A stretch of DNA of 36,325 nt from Clostridia bacterium (GCA_017381035.1 JAFOCW010000013.1:1-36325); one strand, 5' to 3'. Positions 16,957-24,430 are shown, counted from the first letter of the stretch. Notes: generated by a model not told the origin, from the letters alone. Numbers and translations are program-made.

Positions 16957-18228
16957 ATGTTTTCAAGTAAGCTTTCCTTTATAATGGCCGCTGTTGGTGC
17001 GGCGGTGGGGCTTGGCAACCTTTTCAGGTTTCCTGCCCTTTGTGTGAAATATGGCTCGGCCTTTATTTTGGTTTACATAATGTTGCTCGTTTTGGTCGGT
17101 TTGCCCCTTCTTTTCAGCGAAATTGCCCTTGGCCGACGTTTTGGCGGTACCGCTTCGGCCTGCTTTAAGTCGGCCGACAAAAAGGCGGCTCCGCTTGGTT
17201 TTTTATGCTCGGCCAACGCATTTATTATTATGACATACTACTGCGTGCTGTTTTGCTTTGTGGTGTTGGCGGCGGTATTTTCCTATAAACTGAACGGTCT
17301 TACAGGAAGGGCGGCGGCCGATATTTTCGGCGGTATAATATTCCCCGAAAATTTTTCGCCCGTACTGCTTTGCGCCCTGATTTTTGCCTGGGCGGCGGTG
17401 CTTTTTTGCTTTGGCGGCGCCGACCGACTGGGCAAAATTTCAACCGCTTCGGTGATTTTTTCGTCTTCGGCCTTGTTGCTTCTTGCCATCTTTAGCTTTT
17501 TTAAGGCAAAAGGACAGATTTTTTCCTTTTTTAAACTTAATTTCAAGGTGCTTCTTTCCCCTTCTTTTTGGGGCGATTCCTTGGGGCAGGTTTTCTTCAG
17601 CCTTTCCTTAATGGTGGGGGTTCTTGTAACCTACGGCGCCGCTCTGAGCATTAAGGAAAGCATTATTAAATGCGGCAGTCTTATTGCCTTTTTTGACCTA
17701 GCCGTTTCCCTTGCAGGCACCGTAATTTACGTATCGGTCGGAGCCGAAGGTGCCGACGGACTTTTATCGTCTTTTTCGGTATACCCCAAGGCCTTTTCGG
17801 CCTTTGGCGCACTTGCGGCCCCTGCGCTTTGCCTTTTTTACCTTTCGGTAGGCTTTTTATGTTTGGACTCGGTGTTTTCCTACCTAAAAAGCGCCGTTGG
17901 CTTTTTTACACATCGGCTTGGCGGCGGCGAGCTCCCGTGGGCTGTGGGTCTTGCGGCCGTATCGGCTCTGCTTGGCTCCTTTATGCTGCAAGGCAGTGGC
18001 CTTGCCTTCGCCCTTATATTAGACGGAAAAATTGTTCCTTTTTTGGTGCTGTCGGTCGGCCTTTTGGAGTGTGCGCTATTTTCACGGCTTAGGGGTAACC
18101 GCTCGCTTCTTAATGAAATTAACAAAAACGCAAAACGTGGGCTCTCCGCCCGTTTTTACGCCCTTTCGGTCGGTCTTTTTGCCCCCTTAATTCTTGCAGT
18201 CTTATTAATTTCTTATATATTCCTTTAA
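16957..18228 (+). CDS. Sodium-dependent SLC6-type (NSS family) transporter
   Basis: This is a secondary transporter of the neurotransmitter:sodium symporter family (LeuT fold), 423 residues with about eleven membrane helices. The diagnostic start of helix 1 is clear: AAVGAAVGLGNLFRFPALCV, which includes the Na+ and substrate unwound region, followed by GLPLLFSEIALGRR in helix 2. Bacterial members usually import amino acids with Na+; the substrate is not readable here. The frame opens upstream inside the hairpin element, but the ATG at 16957 is where family similarity begins; its ribosome binding site (GGGTG) is weak. Only 19 bases separate it from the end of the element, so its promoter must lie in or beyond the element. 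Confidence 0.9.
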   Translation: MFSSKLSFIMAAVGAAVGLGNLFRFPALCVKYGSAFILVYIMLLVLVGLPLLFSEIALGRRFGGTASACFKSADKKAAPLGFLCSANAFIIMTYYCVLFCFVVLAAVFSYKLNGLTGRAAADIFGGIIFPENFSPVLLCALIFAWAAVLFCFGGADRLGKISTASVIFSSSALLLLAIFSFFKAKGQIFSFFKLNFKVLLSPSFWGDSLGQVFFSLSLMVGVLVTYGAALSIKESIIKCGSLIAFFDLAVSLAGTVIYVSVGAEGADGLLSSFSVYPKAFSAFGALAAPALCLFYLSVGFLCLDSVFSYLKSAVGFFTHRLGGGELPWAVGLAAVSALLGSFMLQGSGLAFALILDGKIVPFLVLSVGLLECALFSRLRGNRSLLNEINKNAKRGLSARFYALSVGLFAPLILAVLLISYIFL

Positions 18229-18293
18229 AGTCCTTGAAATTTGGCTTTTTTTATAATAAAATGAAAAAAGAAAATTTTTGGGGGGTCTTTTTT

Positions 18294-18914
18294 ATGGCAG
18301 AAAATTTTGTTATTACCATTGCAAGAGGTTTTGGTAGCGGCGGCAAAGAAATTGCCCATGCCGTTGCAAAAAAACTTGGCGTAAAGTGTTATGAACACAG
18401 CATTTTAACACTGGCTTCGCATTTAAGCGGCGTTGACCGCAGTCTTTTTGCCGAAGCAGACGAAAAGCTTTTAAAGCCTTCGTTTATTCACACATTGAAG
18501 GAAACCTTGTCCCCCCACCCCGAAGCTCATTTTGTTTCGAACGACCAGCTTTTCTCTTACGAAGCGCAAATTATTAAAGGGCTTGCCGCATCTGAATCCT
18601 GCGTTATTGTTGGCAAGGCGGCCGATTTTGTGCTTAAAGATTTCGAAAACGTTTTCAGTTTTTACATTGAAGCCCCAAGAGATTTCTGCCTTGAAAACGT
18701 TATGCGAAAAATGGACGTAACCGAAGACGAAGCCCATAAATTAATATCTGATACCGATAAATACCGTGCCGAATTTTACAAATACGTAACCGGCGGCAAC
18801 TATTGGACAAACCCCGTCAACTACGATATGACACTTAACACCAAAAAGGTTGGCAAGGAAAACTGTGTAAAGGTTATTGCCAACTACGTTAATATGATGA
18901 TGGAAGGTAAATAA
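18294..18914 (+). CDS. Cytidylate kinase-like protein
   Basis: This is a P-loop nucleoside-monophosphate-kinase-like protein of 206 residues, of the cytidylate-kinase-like family rather than true Cmk. The ITIARGFGSGGKEIA stretch near the N-terminus carries the phosphate-binding loop, and AASESCVIVGKAADFVL plus FSFYIEAPRDFCLENVM match the later core strands. The frame continues upstream to 18234, but a GGGGGG ribosome binding site favours the ATG at 18294. The substrate is unknown. It follows the symporter by 65 bases, with no terminator seen, and its stop overlaps the next start. Confidence 0.82.
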   Translation: MAENFVITIARGFGSGGKEIAHAVAKKLGVKCYEHSILTLASHLSGVDRSLFAEADEKLLKPSFIHTLKETLSPHPEAHFVSNDQLFSYEAQIIKGLAASESCVIVGKAADFVLKDFENVFSFYIEAPRDFCLENVMRKMDVTEDEAHKLISDTDKYRAEFYKYVTGGNYWTNPVNYDMTLNTKKVGKENCVKVIANYVNMMMEGK

Positions 18915-19177
18915 TGGAAACTGTTTTAGATTTTTTGTCTTTTGCGGCGCTATGGCTCGGTGCAATGGCGCTTATTGGCGGCGCACTGTATCTTACACAG
19001 CGTTTTCGCAAAAAAGATGAAGAAAAAAGCATAAACGCCGAAGATTATGCAAAAAATTTTGAAGAAGCTTTAAAGGAAACTACCCCCGAAAAGCCAATTA
19101 AAGAAAAATTCCGCAACCCGTTTTTCTTATCTCAAGATGAAATTAAGGAAACTAAGGAAAGAACGGAAGGACAGTAG
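18914..19177 (+). CDS. Small single-pass membrane protein
   Basis: This is an 87-residue protein with one N-terminal transmembrane helix (about residues 9-28, ALWLGAMALIGGALYL) followed by a charged cytoplasmic tail rich in Glu and Lys. Its ATG overlaps the stop of the kinase-like gene (TAATG), indicating translational coupling. I do not recognise the family. Its stop codon touches the first hairpin of the repeat array downstream, so the array may have landed exactly at the gene end. Confidence 0.65.
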   Translation: METVLDFLSFAALWLGAMALIGGALYLTQRFRKKDEEKSINAEDYAKNFEEALKETTPEKPIKEKFRNPFFLSQDEIKETKERTEGQ

Positions 19178-19322
19178 CACCTTCGGTGCAATGAAATTCG
19201 TTTCCCTTTGCGAAACGAATGAAATCACTGCGTGATGAAATCCGCTACTGCGGATGAAATCTATGCTTTGCATAAATTAAGGTGTCGCTTTGCGACTTAT
19301 ATAAATTCGCACCGCAGGTGCT
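19177..19322. repeat. Mini-hairpin array (second copy)
   Basis: Seven hairpins follow each other without a coding frame: GCACC-TTC-GGTGC, a 9-base-arm one (ATTCGTTTC / GAAACGAAT), ATCAC-TGC-GTGAT, ATCCGC-TACT-GCGGAT, TATGC-TTT-GCATA, GTCGC-TTT-GCGAC and GCACC-GCA-GGTGC. Linkers are mostly ATGAAAT. The last three correspond in order and linkers to 16692-16757. An AT-rich block (about 19327-19360) follows, as in the 16548 element. No 28-base terminal repeat is present here. Confidence 0.75.
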
Positions 19323-19387
19323 CATTTTTTATTATTTGTTCTTTATTATTTATTCTTTTTCGGCCAAGTAACTGTCGAATAAAATCC

Positions 19388-19416
19388 TTGACAACGACGT
19401 TCTTTTTTGATATACT
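19388..19416 (+). promoter_or_regulatory. Sigma-A promoter of rpsO
   Basis: TTGACA, a 17-base spacer and TATACT lie about 110 bases upstream of the rpsO start. It is strong and near consensus. Confidence 0.85.
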
Positions 19417-19422
19417 ACTATG

Positions 19423-19524
19423 GCTACCGTTTACAAGGCTTTGGGCGACTGCTCTTTTTAAGAGAACACCTATGACCTATTGCTTTGTTTACCGGCGGAC
19501 AAAATATTAAATGAGGTGAAACAA
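19423..19524 (+). ncRNA. Structured rpsO leader, possible S15 autoregulatory RNA
   Basis: The roughly 100-nt leader can form a closing stem ACAAGGC (19433-19439) with GCTTTGT (19482-19488) around an inner hairpin CTCTT-TTT-AAGAG (19452-19464). S15 represses its own mRNA through leader structures in several bacterial groups, and these differ between groups. Assignment here rests on position and foldability only. Confidence 0.4.
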
Positions 19525-19788
19525 ATGACAGCAGAACAGAAGCAGGCTATTATTGCCGAGTACGCTACCCACGAGGGTGATACCGGTTCTCCTGAAGTTC
19601 AGATTGCCCTTCTTACAACCCGTATCAACGAGCTCACCGAGCATCTTAAGGTACACAAGAAGGACCATCACTCCAGAAGAGGTCTTCTTAAGATGGTTGG
19701 TCACAGACGTAACCTTCTTGCTTACCTTACCAAGGTAGACATTGAACGTTACCGTGCTATCATCAAACGTCTTGGCATCCGTAAGTAA
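19525..19788 (+). CDS. rpsO: 30S ribosomal protein S15
   Basis: This is a primary 16S rRNA-binding protein of the small-subunit platform. It has 87 residues, the family's normal length, with hallmark stretches [30 protein letters not shown] and [10 protein letters not shown]. The ATG at 19525 has a GAGGTG ribosome binding site; the longer open frame upstream is not part of the protein. It has its own strong promoter and a leader of about 100 nt, and it precedes pnp in the order widely conserved in bacteria. Confidence 0.98.
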   Translation: MTAEQKQAIIAEYATHEGDTGSPEVQIALLTTRINELTEHLKVHKKDHHSRRGLLKMVGHRRNLLAYLTKVDIERYRAIIKRLGIRK

Positions 19789-19794
19789 TTTGTC

Positions 19795-19840
19795 AAAAAA
19801 GCAGGTCGCGGGCTTCCCGCGGTCTGCTTCAATATTTTTT
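19795..19840 (+). terminator. Terminator/attenuator between rpsO and pnp
   Basis: A GC-rich hairpin (GCAGGTCGCGGG / CCCGCGGTCTGC, 3-base loop, two wobble pairs) is followed by TTCAATATTTTTT. The interrupted T run suggests partial read-through into pnp, for which no separate promoter is evident. Confidence 0.75.
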
Positions 19841-19848
19841 AAACAAAA

Positions 19849-19923
19849 GGGTCGCCTTGTGTAAAGCGGTAAATCGAGCATCAAAAAACTTTGATGTTGG
19901 CTTTATTGCTTAACACGGCGCCC
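19849..19923 (+). ncRNA. Long structured leader of pnp
   Basis: About 75 nt fold into one long imperfect hairpin. The base is GGGTCGCC (19849-19856) with GGCGCCC (19917-19923), the middle is GTGTAAAGC with GCTTAACAC (one mismatch), and the tip is CATCAAA-AAAC-TTTGATG. It ends about 16 bases before the pnp ribosome binding site. In E. coli the pnp leader hairpin is cut by RNase III for autoregulation; a similar role here is inferred by analogy. Confidence 0.5.
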
Positions 19924-19952
19924 GAAAAATTTATTTTTTGGAGGTAAAAATT

Positions 19953-22127
19953 ATGTACGAAAATGTAAGAGTTTTTGAAACCGAATTTGCCGGCCGTCCT
20001 TTAAAGGTTGAAACCGGTAAAATGGGTCAGCTTGCAAACGGCTCCTGCCTTATCACCTATGGTGAAACAAGCGTATTCTGTGCCGCTACTGCATCGGCTA
20101 AGCCCCGTGATGGAATTGATTTCCTTCCCCTTTCAGTTGATTTTGAAGAAAAGCTTTATTCCGTAGGCCGTATTCCCGGCTCCTTCACAAGAAGAGAAGG
20201 CAAGCCTTCCGACAAGGCAATCCTTGCTTCACGTGTTATCGACAGACCTGTACGTCCTCTCTTCCCCAAAGATATGAGAAACGACGTATCTTTAGTTTGT
20301 ACCGTTATGTCGGTTGACCCCGACTGCTCACCCGAAATTACCGCAATGATTGGTGCATCTATTGCCCTTTCTATTTCCGATATTCCTTGGGAAGGCCCCA
20401 TTTCCGGTATTTCGGTTGGTTTGGTTGACGGTAAAATTGTTCTTAACCCCACCGCTGAACAGCAGGCTAAGAACGACCTTCAGTTAACCGTTTCTTCTAC
20501 TTCCGACCTTGTTGCCATGATAGAAGCAGGCGCTAACGAAGTGCCCGACGACGTTATGTTCGACGCTATTATGAAGGGTCATGAAGAAAACCAGAAAATT
20601 GTTAACTTCATTAATTCAATTGTTGCCGAAATCGGTAAAGAGAAGTTCACCTTTGAATCTTCCAACCCCGATACCGAAATGTTCGAAGCTATTAAAGAGT
20701 TCGCTATCGACGACGTTAAGTTTGCTCTTGACACCGACGACAAAAACGTTCGCGACGAAAGAATGCTTCCCGTTTACGATAAGGTTCACGAAAAGTTCGA
20801 CGAAATCTACCCCGAGCAAGAGCTTAAAATCGACGACTGTATGTACAAGCTTCAGAAGTTTGTTGTTCGCCGTTGGCTTTTAGATGAAGGCAAGCGTGTA
20901 GACGGCCGTGGTATCGATGATATTCGTCCTCTTTACAGCGAAGTTGGTATTCTTCCCCGTGTACACGGCTCGGGCCTTTTCTCACGTGGTCAGACACAGG
21001 TTTTAACCATCGCTACTTTAGGCTCTATGCGTGATAGCCAGCTTCTTGACGGTATCGACAACGAAACCGAAAAGCGTTATATTCACCACTACAATATGCC
21101 TTCCTACTCTGTTGGCGAAACCAAGCCCAGCCGTGGCCCCGGTCGCCGTGAAGTAGGCCACGGTGCACTCGCTGAACGTGCACTTGTTCCCGTAATTCCT
21201 TCTGCAGAAGAATTCCCCTATACCATTCGCCTTGTTTCCGAAGTTCTTTCTTCTAACGGTTCTACCTCACAGGGCTCTATCTGCGGCAGCACCCTTGCTC
21301 TTATGGATGCAGGCGTTCCCATTAAGGCTCCCGTTGCAGGTATTTCCTGCGGTCTCATTACCGAAGGCGACCGTTGGATGACAATGGTTGACATTCAGGG
21401 TCTTGAAGACTTCCACGGCGATATGGACTTCAAGGTTGCAGGTACCAAGGCCGGTATCACCGCAATTCAGATGGACTTAAAGGTTCACGGTCTTACCCCC
21501 GAAATCATTAAGGAAGCCCTCGCAAAAACCCACAAGGCAAGAAACTACATTCTTGATGAAGTTATGCTTAAGGCTATTGCAGAGCCCCGTGCAGAAGTTA
21601 GCAAGTATGCACCCAAAATGCTTTCCACCACCATTCACCCCGACAAAATCCGTGAAGTTATCGGTTCGGGCGGAAAGGTTATTCAGAAAATTCAGGCCGA
21701 CTGCGAATGTAAAATCGACATCGACGACGACGGTAAGGTATTTATTACCGCTGTTAACGGCGAAAATGCACAGCGTGCTCTTATGATTGTTGAAACCATC
21801 GCAAACGACCCCGAAATCGGCTCTATCTATCGTGGTAAGGTTACCCGCCTTATGACCTTCGGCGCATTTGTTGAAATTGCTCCCGGCAAGGAAGGCCTTG
21901 TTCACATAAGCAAGCTCGACGTTAAGCGCACCGAAAAGGTTGAAGACGTTGTTGCCGTTGGCGACGAAATTATCGTTAAGGTAACCGAAATCGACGACCA
22001 GGGCAGAATTAATCTTTCCCGTCGTGATGCACTTGTTGAAATTGAAGGTGCAGTAGTTGAAGACGACGGCGAAGAAGCCGACAGAAAGCCAAGACGTCCC
22101 CGTCAGGGCTTCCGTAATAAGAAATAA
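19953..22127 (+). CDS. pnp: Polyribonucleotide nucleotidyltransferase (PNPase)
   Basis: This is a 3'-to-5' phosphorolytic exoribonuclease of 724 residues, the full family length. Domains in order are RNase PH domain 1 (from FAGRPLKVETGKM), an all-helical linker, RNase PH domain 2 (RVDGRGIDDIRPL, with SNGSTSQGSICGSTLALMDAGVP and the active-site region GLEDFHGDMDFKVAGT), a KH domain (IREVIGSGGKVIQKI) and an S1 domain (YRGKVTRLMTFGAFVEI). The start is ATG at 19953 with GGAGG at 19940-19944; an upstream in-frame TTG overlaps that site and is unlikely. It sits in the classic rpsO-pnp order and ends in a strong terminator. Confidence 0.98.
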   Translation: MYENVRVFETEFAGRPLKVETGKMGQLANGSCLITYGETSVFCAATASAKPRDGIDFLPLSVDFEEKLYSVGRIPGSFTRREGKPSDKAILASRVIDRPVRPLFPKDMRNDVSLVCTVMSVDPDCSPEITAMIGASIALSISDIPWEGPISGISVGLVDGKIVLNPTAEQQAKNDLQLTVSSTSDLVAMIEAGANEVPDDVMFDAIMKGHEENQKIVNFINSIVAEIGKEKFTFESSNPDTEMFEAIKEFAIDDVKFALDTDDKNVRDERMLPVYDKVHEKFDEIYPEQELKIDDCMYKLQKFVVRRWLLDEGKRVDGRGIDDIRPLYSEVGILPRVHGSGLFSRGQTQVLTIATLGSMRDSQLLDGIDNETEKRYIHHYNMPSYSVGETKPSRGPGRREVGHGALAERALVPVIPSAEEFPYTIRLVSEVLSSNGSTSQGSICGSTLALMDAGVPIKAPVAGISCGLITEGDRWMTMVDIQGLEDFHGDMDFKVAGTKAGITAIQMDLKVHGLTPEIIKEALAKTHKARNYILDEVMLKAIAEPRAEVSKYAPKMLSTTIHPDKIREVIGSGGKVIQKIQADCECKIDIDDDGKVFITAVNGENAQRALMIVETIANDPEIGSIYRGKVTRLMTFGAFVEIAPGKEGLVHISKLDVKRTEKVEDVVAVGDEIIVKVTEIDDQGRINLSRRDALVEIEGAVVEDDGEEADRKPRRPRQGFRNKK

Positions 22128-22128
22128 T

Positions 22129-22162
22129 AAAAAAGGATGAGCGTTTGCTCATCCTTTTTTTT
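22129..22162 (+). terminator. Intrinsic terminator of pnp
   Basis: A perfect hairpin GGATGAGC-GTTT-GCTCATCC is flanked by an A run and followed by eight T. Confidence 0.93.
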
Positions 22163-22375
22163 ATGATGGTTGCTTCGCAAATGAAGGCTCTGCGCTATGA
22201 TGCACATCTTCGATGTATGAAGGTTGTGCTGCGCACAAATTAATGTGTCTGCGACGCATTTATATGTCGCAAAGCGACTCCTTAATTTTGCCGTAAGGCA
22301 AAGCATCATTAGGCGAAGCCTGGCATCATTGCCCGTAAGGGTAACATCATTTCGCCACAGGCGAACCTTCATAAT
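22163..22375. repeat. Mini-hairpin array (third copy, mixed orientation)
   Basis: About ten short hairpins fill the gap between the pnp and rpsR terminators, for example TTGC-TTC-GCAA, ACATC-TTC-GATGT, TTGTGC-TGC-GCACAA, GTCGC-AAA-GCGAC, TTTGCC-GTAA-GGCAAA, AGGC-GAA-GCCT and TTCGCC-ACA-GGCGAA. The GTCGC module with its CTCCTTAAT linker is inverted relative to the 16548 element, while the TTTGCC module and the CATCATT linkers are in the same orientation and identical over 26 bases. No terminal inverted repeats and no coding frame were found. Confidence 0.75.
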
Positions 22376-22407
22376 AAAAAATGACGACCCGAAGGTCGTC
22401 ATTTTTT
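22376..22407 (-). terminator. Terminator of rpsF-ssb-rpsR (bidirectional)
   Basis: A perfect 9-base-pair hairpin (ATGACGACC-CGAA-GGTCGTCAT) has A and T runs on either side, so it can work in both directions. It ends immediately beside the rpsR stop. Confidence 0.9.
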
Positions 22408-22408
22408 A

Positions 22409-22642
22409 TTAGTCGTTTACGTAGGGTAATAATGCTACCTGACGTGCACGCTTGATAGCAGATGTGAGTGCTCTTTGGTGAGCGGCACAGGTGCCGGTTG
22501 CACGGCGGGGAAGAATCTTAGCACGTTCAGAGATGAACTTGCGAAGACGAGCAATATCCTTATAATCGATAGTCTCTACACGGTCTACGCAAAAGTGGCA
22601 AACCTTCTTGTGAGGCTTTCTGCGCATAGGTCTGTTTTCCAT
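22409..22642 (-). CDS. rpsR: 30S ribosomal protein S18
   Basis: This small-subunit protein pairs with S6 on the platform. It has 77 residues, with the family core [22 protein letters not shown] and [19 protein letters not shown]. The N-terminal CHFC plus the later Cys suggest a zinc-binding version. AAGGAGG lies 9 bases before the ATG at 22642. It is last in the rpsF-ssb-rpsR operon, whose leader may bind the S6:S18 complex. Confidence 0.97.
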   Translation of the reverse strand: MENRPMRRKPHKKVCHFCVDRVETIDYKDIARLRKFISERAKILPRRATGTCAAHQRALTSAIKRARQVALLPYVND

Positions 22643-22703
22643 TATAAGCGCCTCCTTAATTAATAATAGGGCATAGAAAAAGCATTTCTGCTAAAATTTA
22701 AAA

Positions 22704-23126
22704 TTAGAACGGCAGGTCGTCATCGCCCTCGCCCGAGAGTGCGGTGAAATCGTTAGCAGTAGCATTGGTGAAGCCCGGTTGAGCATCGGCAGCTGCTGCG
22801 CCATCACGCTTAGATTCAACAAACTGAACGTTGTTTGCAATTACTTCAAAAGCGGTACGGTTCTTGCCGGTTTCTTTGTCGACATATCTTCTGGTCTGAA
22901 TGGAACCTTCAATGCCAATCATGCTTCCTTTTTGGAAGTATTTGGTAACAAATTCTGCAGTCTGGCGCCAAGCAACAATGTTAATAAAATCTGCTTCGGC
23001 CTGTTCGCCTGCTTTGTAGCGGCGGGAAACTGCGATAGAGAAAGATGTTACGGGTGTGTTGTTCGCTGTGTAGCGAAGCTCGGGGTCTGCTGTGAGTCTT
23101 CCTGTAAGAACTACAAGGTTAAACAT
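22704..23126 (-). CDS. ssb: Single-stranded DNA-binding protein
   Basis: SSB protects single-stranded DNA during replication and repair and recruits partners through its tail. The OB fold covers about residues 1-110 (MFNLVVLTGRLTADPELRYT, then FINIVAWRQTAEFVTKYFQKG and RTAFEVIANNVQFVE). A short linker leads to the acidic C-terminal peptide DDDLPF that docks partner proteins. At 140 residues it is of usual length. GGAGG stands 10 bases before the ATG at 23126. A nearer ATG three bases after the site would give a five-codon frame only. Its place between rpsF and rpsR is conserved in many bacteria. Confidence 0.97.
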   Translation of the reverse strand: MFNLVVLTGRLTADPELRYTANNTPVTSFSIAVSRRYKAGEQAEADFINIVAWRQTAEFVTKYFQKGSMIGIEGSIQTRRYVDKETGKNRTAFEVIANNVQFVESKRDGAAAADAQPGFTNATANDFTALSGEGDDDLPF

Positions 23127-23143
23127 TCTGCATTGTCCTCCAT

Positions 23144-23425
23144 TTATTTTTTGGTTGTCATGATGCGAAGAACACCTTCGGTGATTCCTGCTACACGCTC
23201 AAGCTCTGCGGGGAATTCAGCATTAGCGGTGAAGGTATAGAATACATAGAAACCTTCAGCTTCGTCGTTAACTAAGTAAGCAAGCTTACGCTTACCCCAT
23301 TCGTCAACGCCTTCAACTGTTCCGTTCTCAGCTATTAAAGCGCCGAATTTCTCTTTAAGGCCGTTTACAGCTTCTTCGCCGCCGGTTACAGAGAAAATCA
23401 TACAAGCCTCGTACTTATTAGTCAT
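23144..23425 (-). CDS. rpsF: 30S ribosomal protein S6
   Basis: S6 binds the 16S rRNA platform together with S18. The 93-residue protein shows the ferredoxin-like family pattern: MTNKYEACMIFS at the start, DEWGKRKLAYLVND in the middle, GFYVFYTFTA and a C-terminal EGVLRIMTTKK. The open frame starts further upstream, but the ATG at 23425 with AAGGAGG is the family start. It is first in the rpsF-ssb-rpsR operon. Confidence 0.97.
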   Translation of the reverse strand: MTNKYEACMIFSVTGGEEAVNGLKEKFGALIAENGTVEGVDEWGKRKLAYLVNDEAEGFYVFYTFTANAEFPAELERVAGITEGVLRIMTTKK

Positions 23426-23451
23426 ATCGTTGCACCTCCTTATGGTCATAA

Positions 23452-23484
23452 TGGCCCCGAAAACCTTTCGGAGCAAGGAGCCAA
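23452..23484 (-). ncRNA. Probable S6:S18-binding leader hairpin
   Basis: In the rpsF leader a stem TGGC / GCCA encloses CTCCGAAAGGTTTTCGGGG, which can pair CCGAAA with TTTCGG and leaves unpaired C-rich bases. Many bacteria carry an rpsF leader hairpin with a CCG-containing bulge recognised by the S6:S18 complex. The placement fits; I have not matched every consensus base. Confidence 0.45.
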
Positions 23485-23511
23485 TGCGTAATTATTCACA
23501 TTAGCCTTACG

Positions 23512-23540
23512 ATTATAGCAAAAAAGGTCTTTTTTGTCAA
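23512..23540 (-). promoter_or_regulatory. Consensus promoter of rpsF-ssb-rpsR
   Basis: TTGACA, a 17-base spacer and TATAAT form a perfect match to the housekeeping consensus, about 85 bases before the rpsF start, which leaves room for a structured leader. Confidence 0.92.
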
Positions 23541-23568
23541 GAAAATATTTAGCGGCGCCCCGCCCTAC

Positions 23569-23596
23569 TTTACAAATTGGAAAAAATGTGTATAAT
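23569..23596 (+). promoter_or_regulatory. Promoter of coaX
   Basis: TTTACA, a 16-base spacer and TATAAT lie about 46 bases before the coaX start, divergent from the rpsF promoter. The -35 box lies in a stretch that resembles an end of the 16548 element. Confidence 0.7.
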
Positions 23597-23642
23597 ATAT
23601 TCAGTATTACACCTACTCAAATTTTTAATTAGAGGTGATTTT

Positions 23643-24407
23643 ATGTTACTTGCAATTGATATTGGAAACACAAACATAACCCTGGGTCTTTTTTACGAAG
23701 ACGTTTTAAAGGTTACCGCACGCCTTGCAACCGACCCTAAAAAAACGGCCGATGAATATGCCGTTTCTATTAAGGACGTACTTGCCCTTCACGGCGAAGA
23801 AGCAGGCGAAATTGAAGATTGCATAATTTCTTCGGTTGTGCCAAGTGTTGCGGCAAGCGTTTCTTCGGCTATCGCCCTTCTGTGCGATACCGTGCCGCTG
23901 CTTTTGGGCCCCGGCGTTAAAACGGGTCTTAACATTAAAATTGATAACCCTGCTCAGCTTGGCGCAGACCTTGCCGCAGGCGCTGTAGGCGCCCTGCACG
24001 AGTACACCATGCCCTGTATTATTATTGACATGGGTACCGCAACCACCGTTTCGGTGCTCGATAAAAACGGCGCTTTTCTGGGCGGAACCATAGGTCCCGG
24101 TGTTCGTATGACAATGCGTGCCCTTGCCGAAGGCACCGCCGCACTGCCTGCTATAAGCATAGCGGCGCCAAAATCGGTAATTGGTAAAAACACCGTTGAC
24201 TGTATGCAGTCGGGTATAGTTCTTGGTACCGCCGCAATGCTTGATGGCATTATTGACCGCATAGAAGAAGAGCTTGGCGAAGCCGCTACCGTTGTTGCAA
24301 CGGGCGGACTTTCAAAAGACATTATAAATTACTGTAAAAACGACATAATTTATAATGAAAACCTACTTCTTGACGGGCTTAGAATAATATTCGAGAAAAA
24401 CAATTAA
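23643..24407 (+). CDS. coaX: Type III pantothenate kinase
   Basis: This enzyme phosphorylates pantothenate, the first step of coenzyme A synthesis, and belongs to the acetate/sugar-kinase/Hsp70 fold. Its 254 residues begin with the phosphate-binding motif LLAIDIGNTNITLGLF; further on are LLLGPGVKTGLNIK, IIIDMGTATTVSVLD (second phosphate motif), FLGGTIGPGVRMTMRAL and the late VVATGGLSKDI. The ATG at 23643 with GAGGTG is chosen over the longer frame. Type III enzymes are not feedback-inhibited by CoA and need a monovalent cation, as known for the family. The next plus-strand gene is an ECF transporter S component, which fits vitamin uptake plus activation. Confidence 0.96.
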   Translation: MLLAIDIGNTNITLGLFYEDVLKVTARLATDPKKTADEYAVSIKDVLALHGEEAGEIEDCIISSVVPSVAASVSSAIALLCDTVPLLLGPGVKTGLNIKIDNPAQLGADLAAGAVGALHEYTMPCIIIDMGTATTVSVLDKNGAFLGGTIGPGVRMTMRALAEGTAALPAISIAAPKSVIGKNTVDCMQSGIVLGTAAMLDGIIDRIEEELGEAATVVATGGLSKDIINYCKNDIIYNENLLLDGLRIIFEKNN

Positions 24408-24430
24408 TTAGTTGACAGGCAACCGTTAAC

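Noticed and set aside
18234-18257. Promoter TTGAAA...TATAAT before the kinase-like gene
   Set aside because: The spacer is only 12 bases, too short for a normal sigma-A promoter.
21477-21905. Minus-strand open frame of 142 codons inside pnp
   Set aside because: It is a shadow of the conserved KH/S1 part of pnp.
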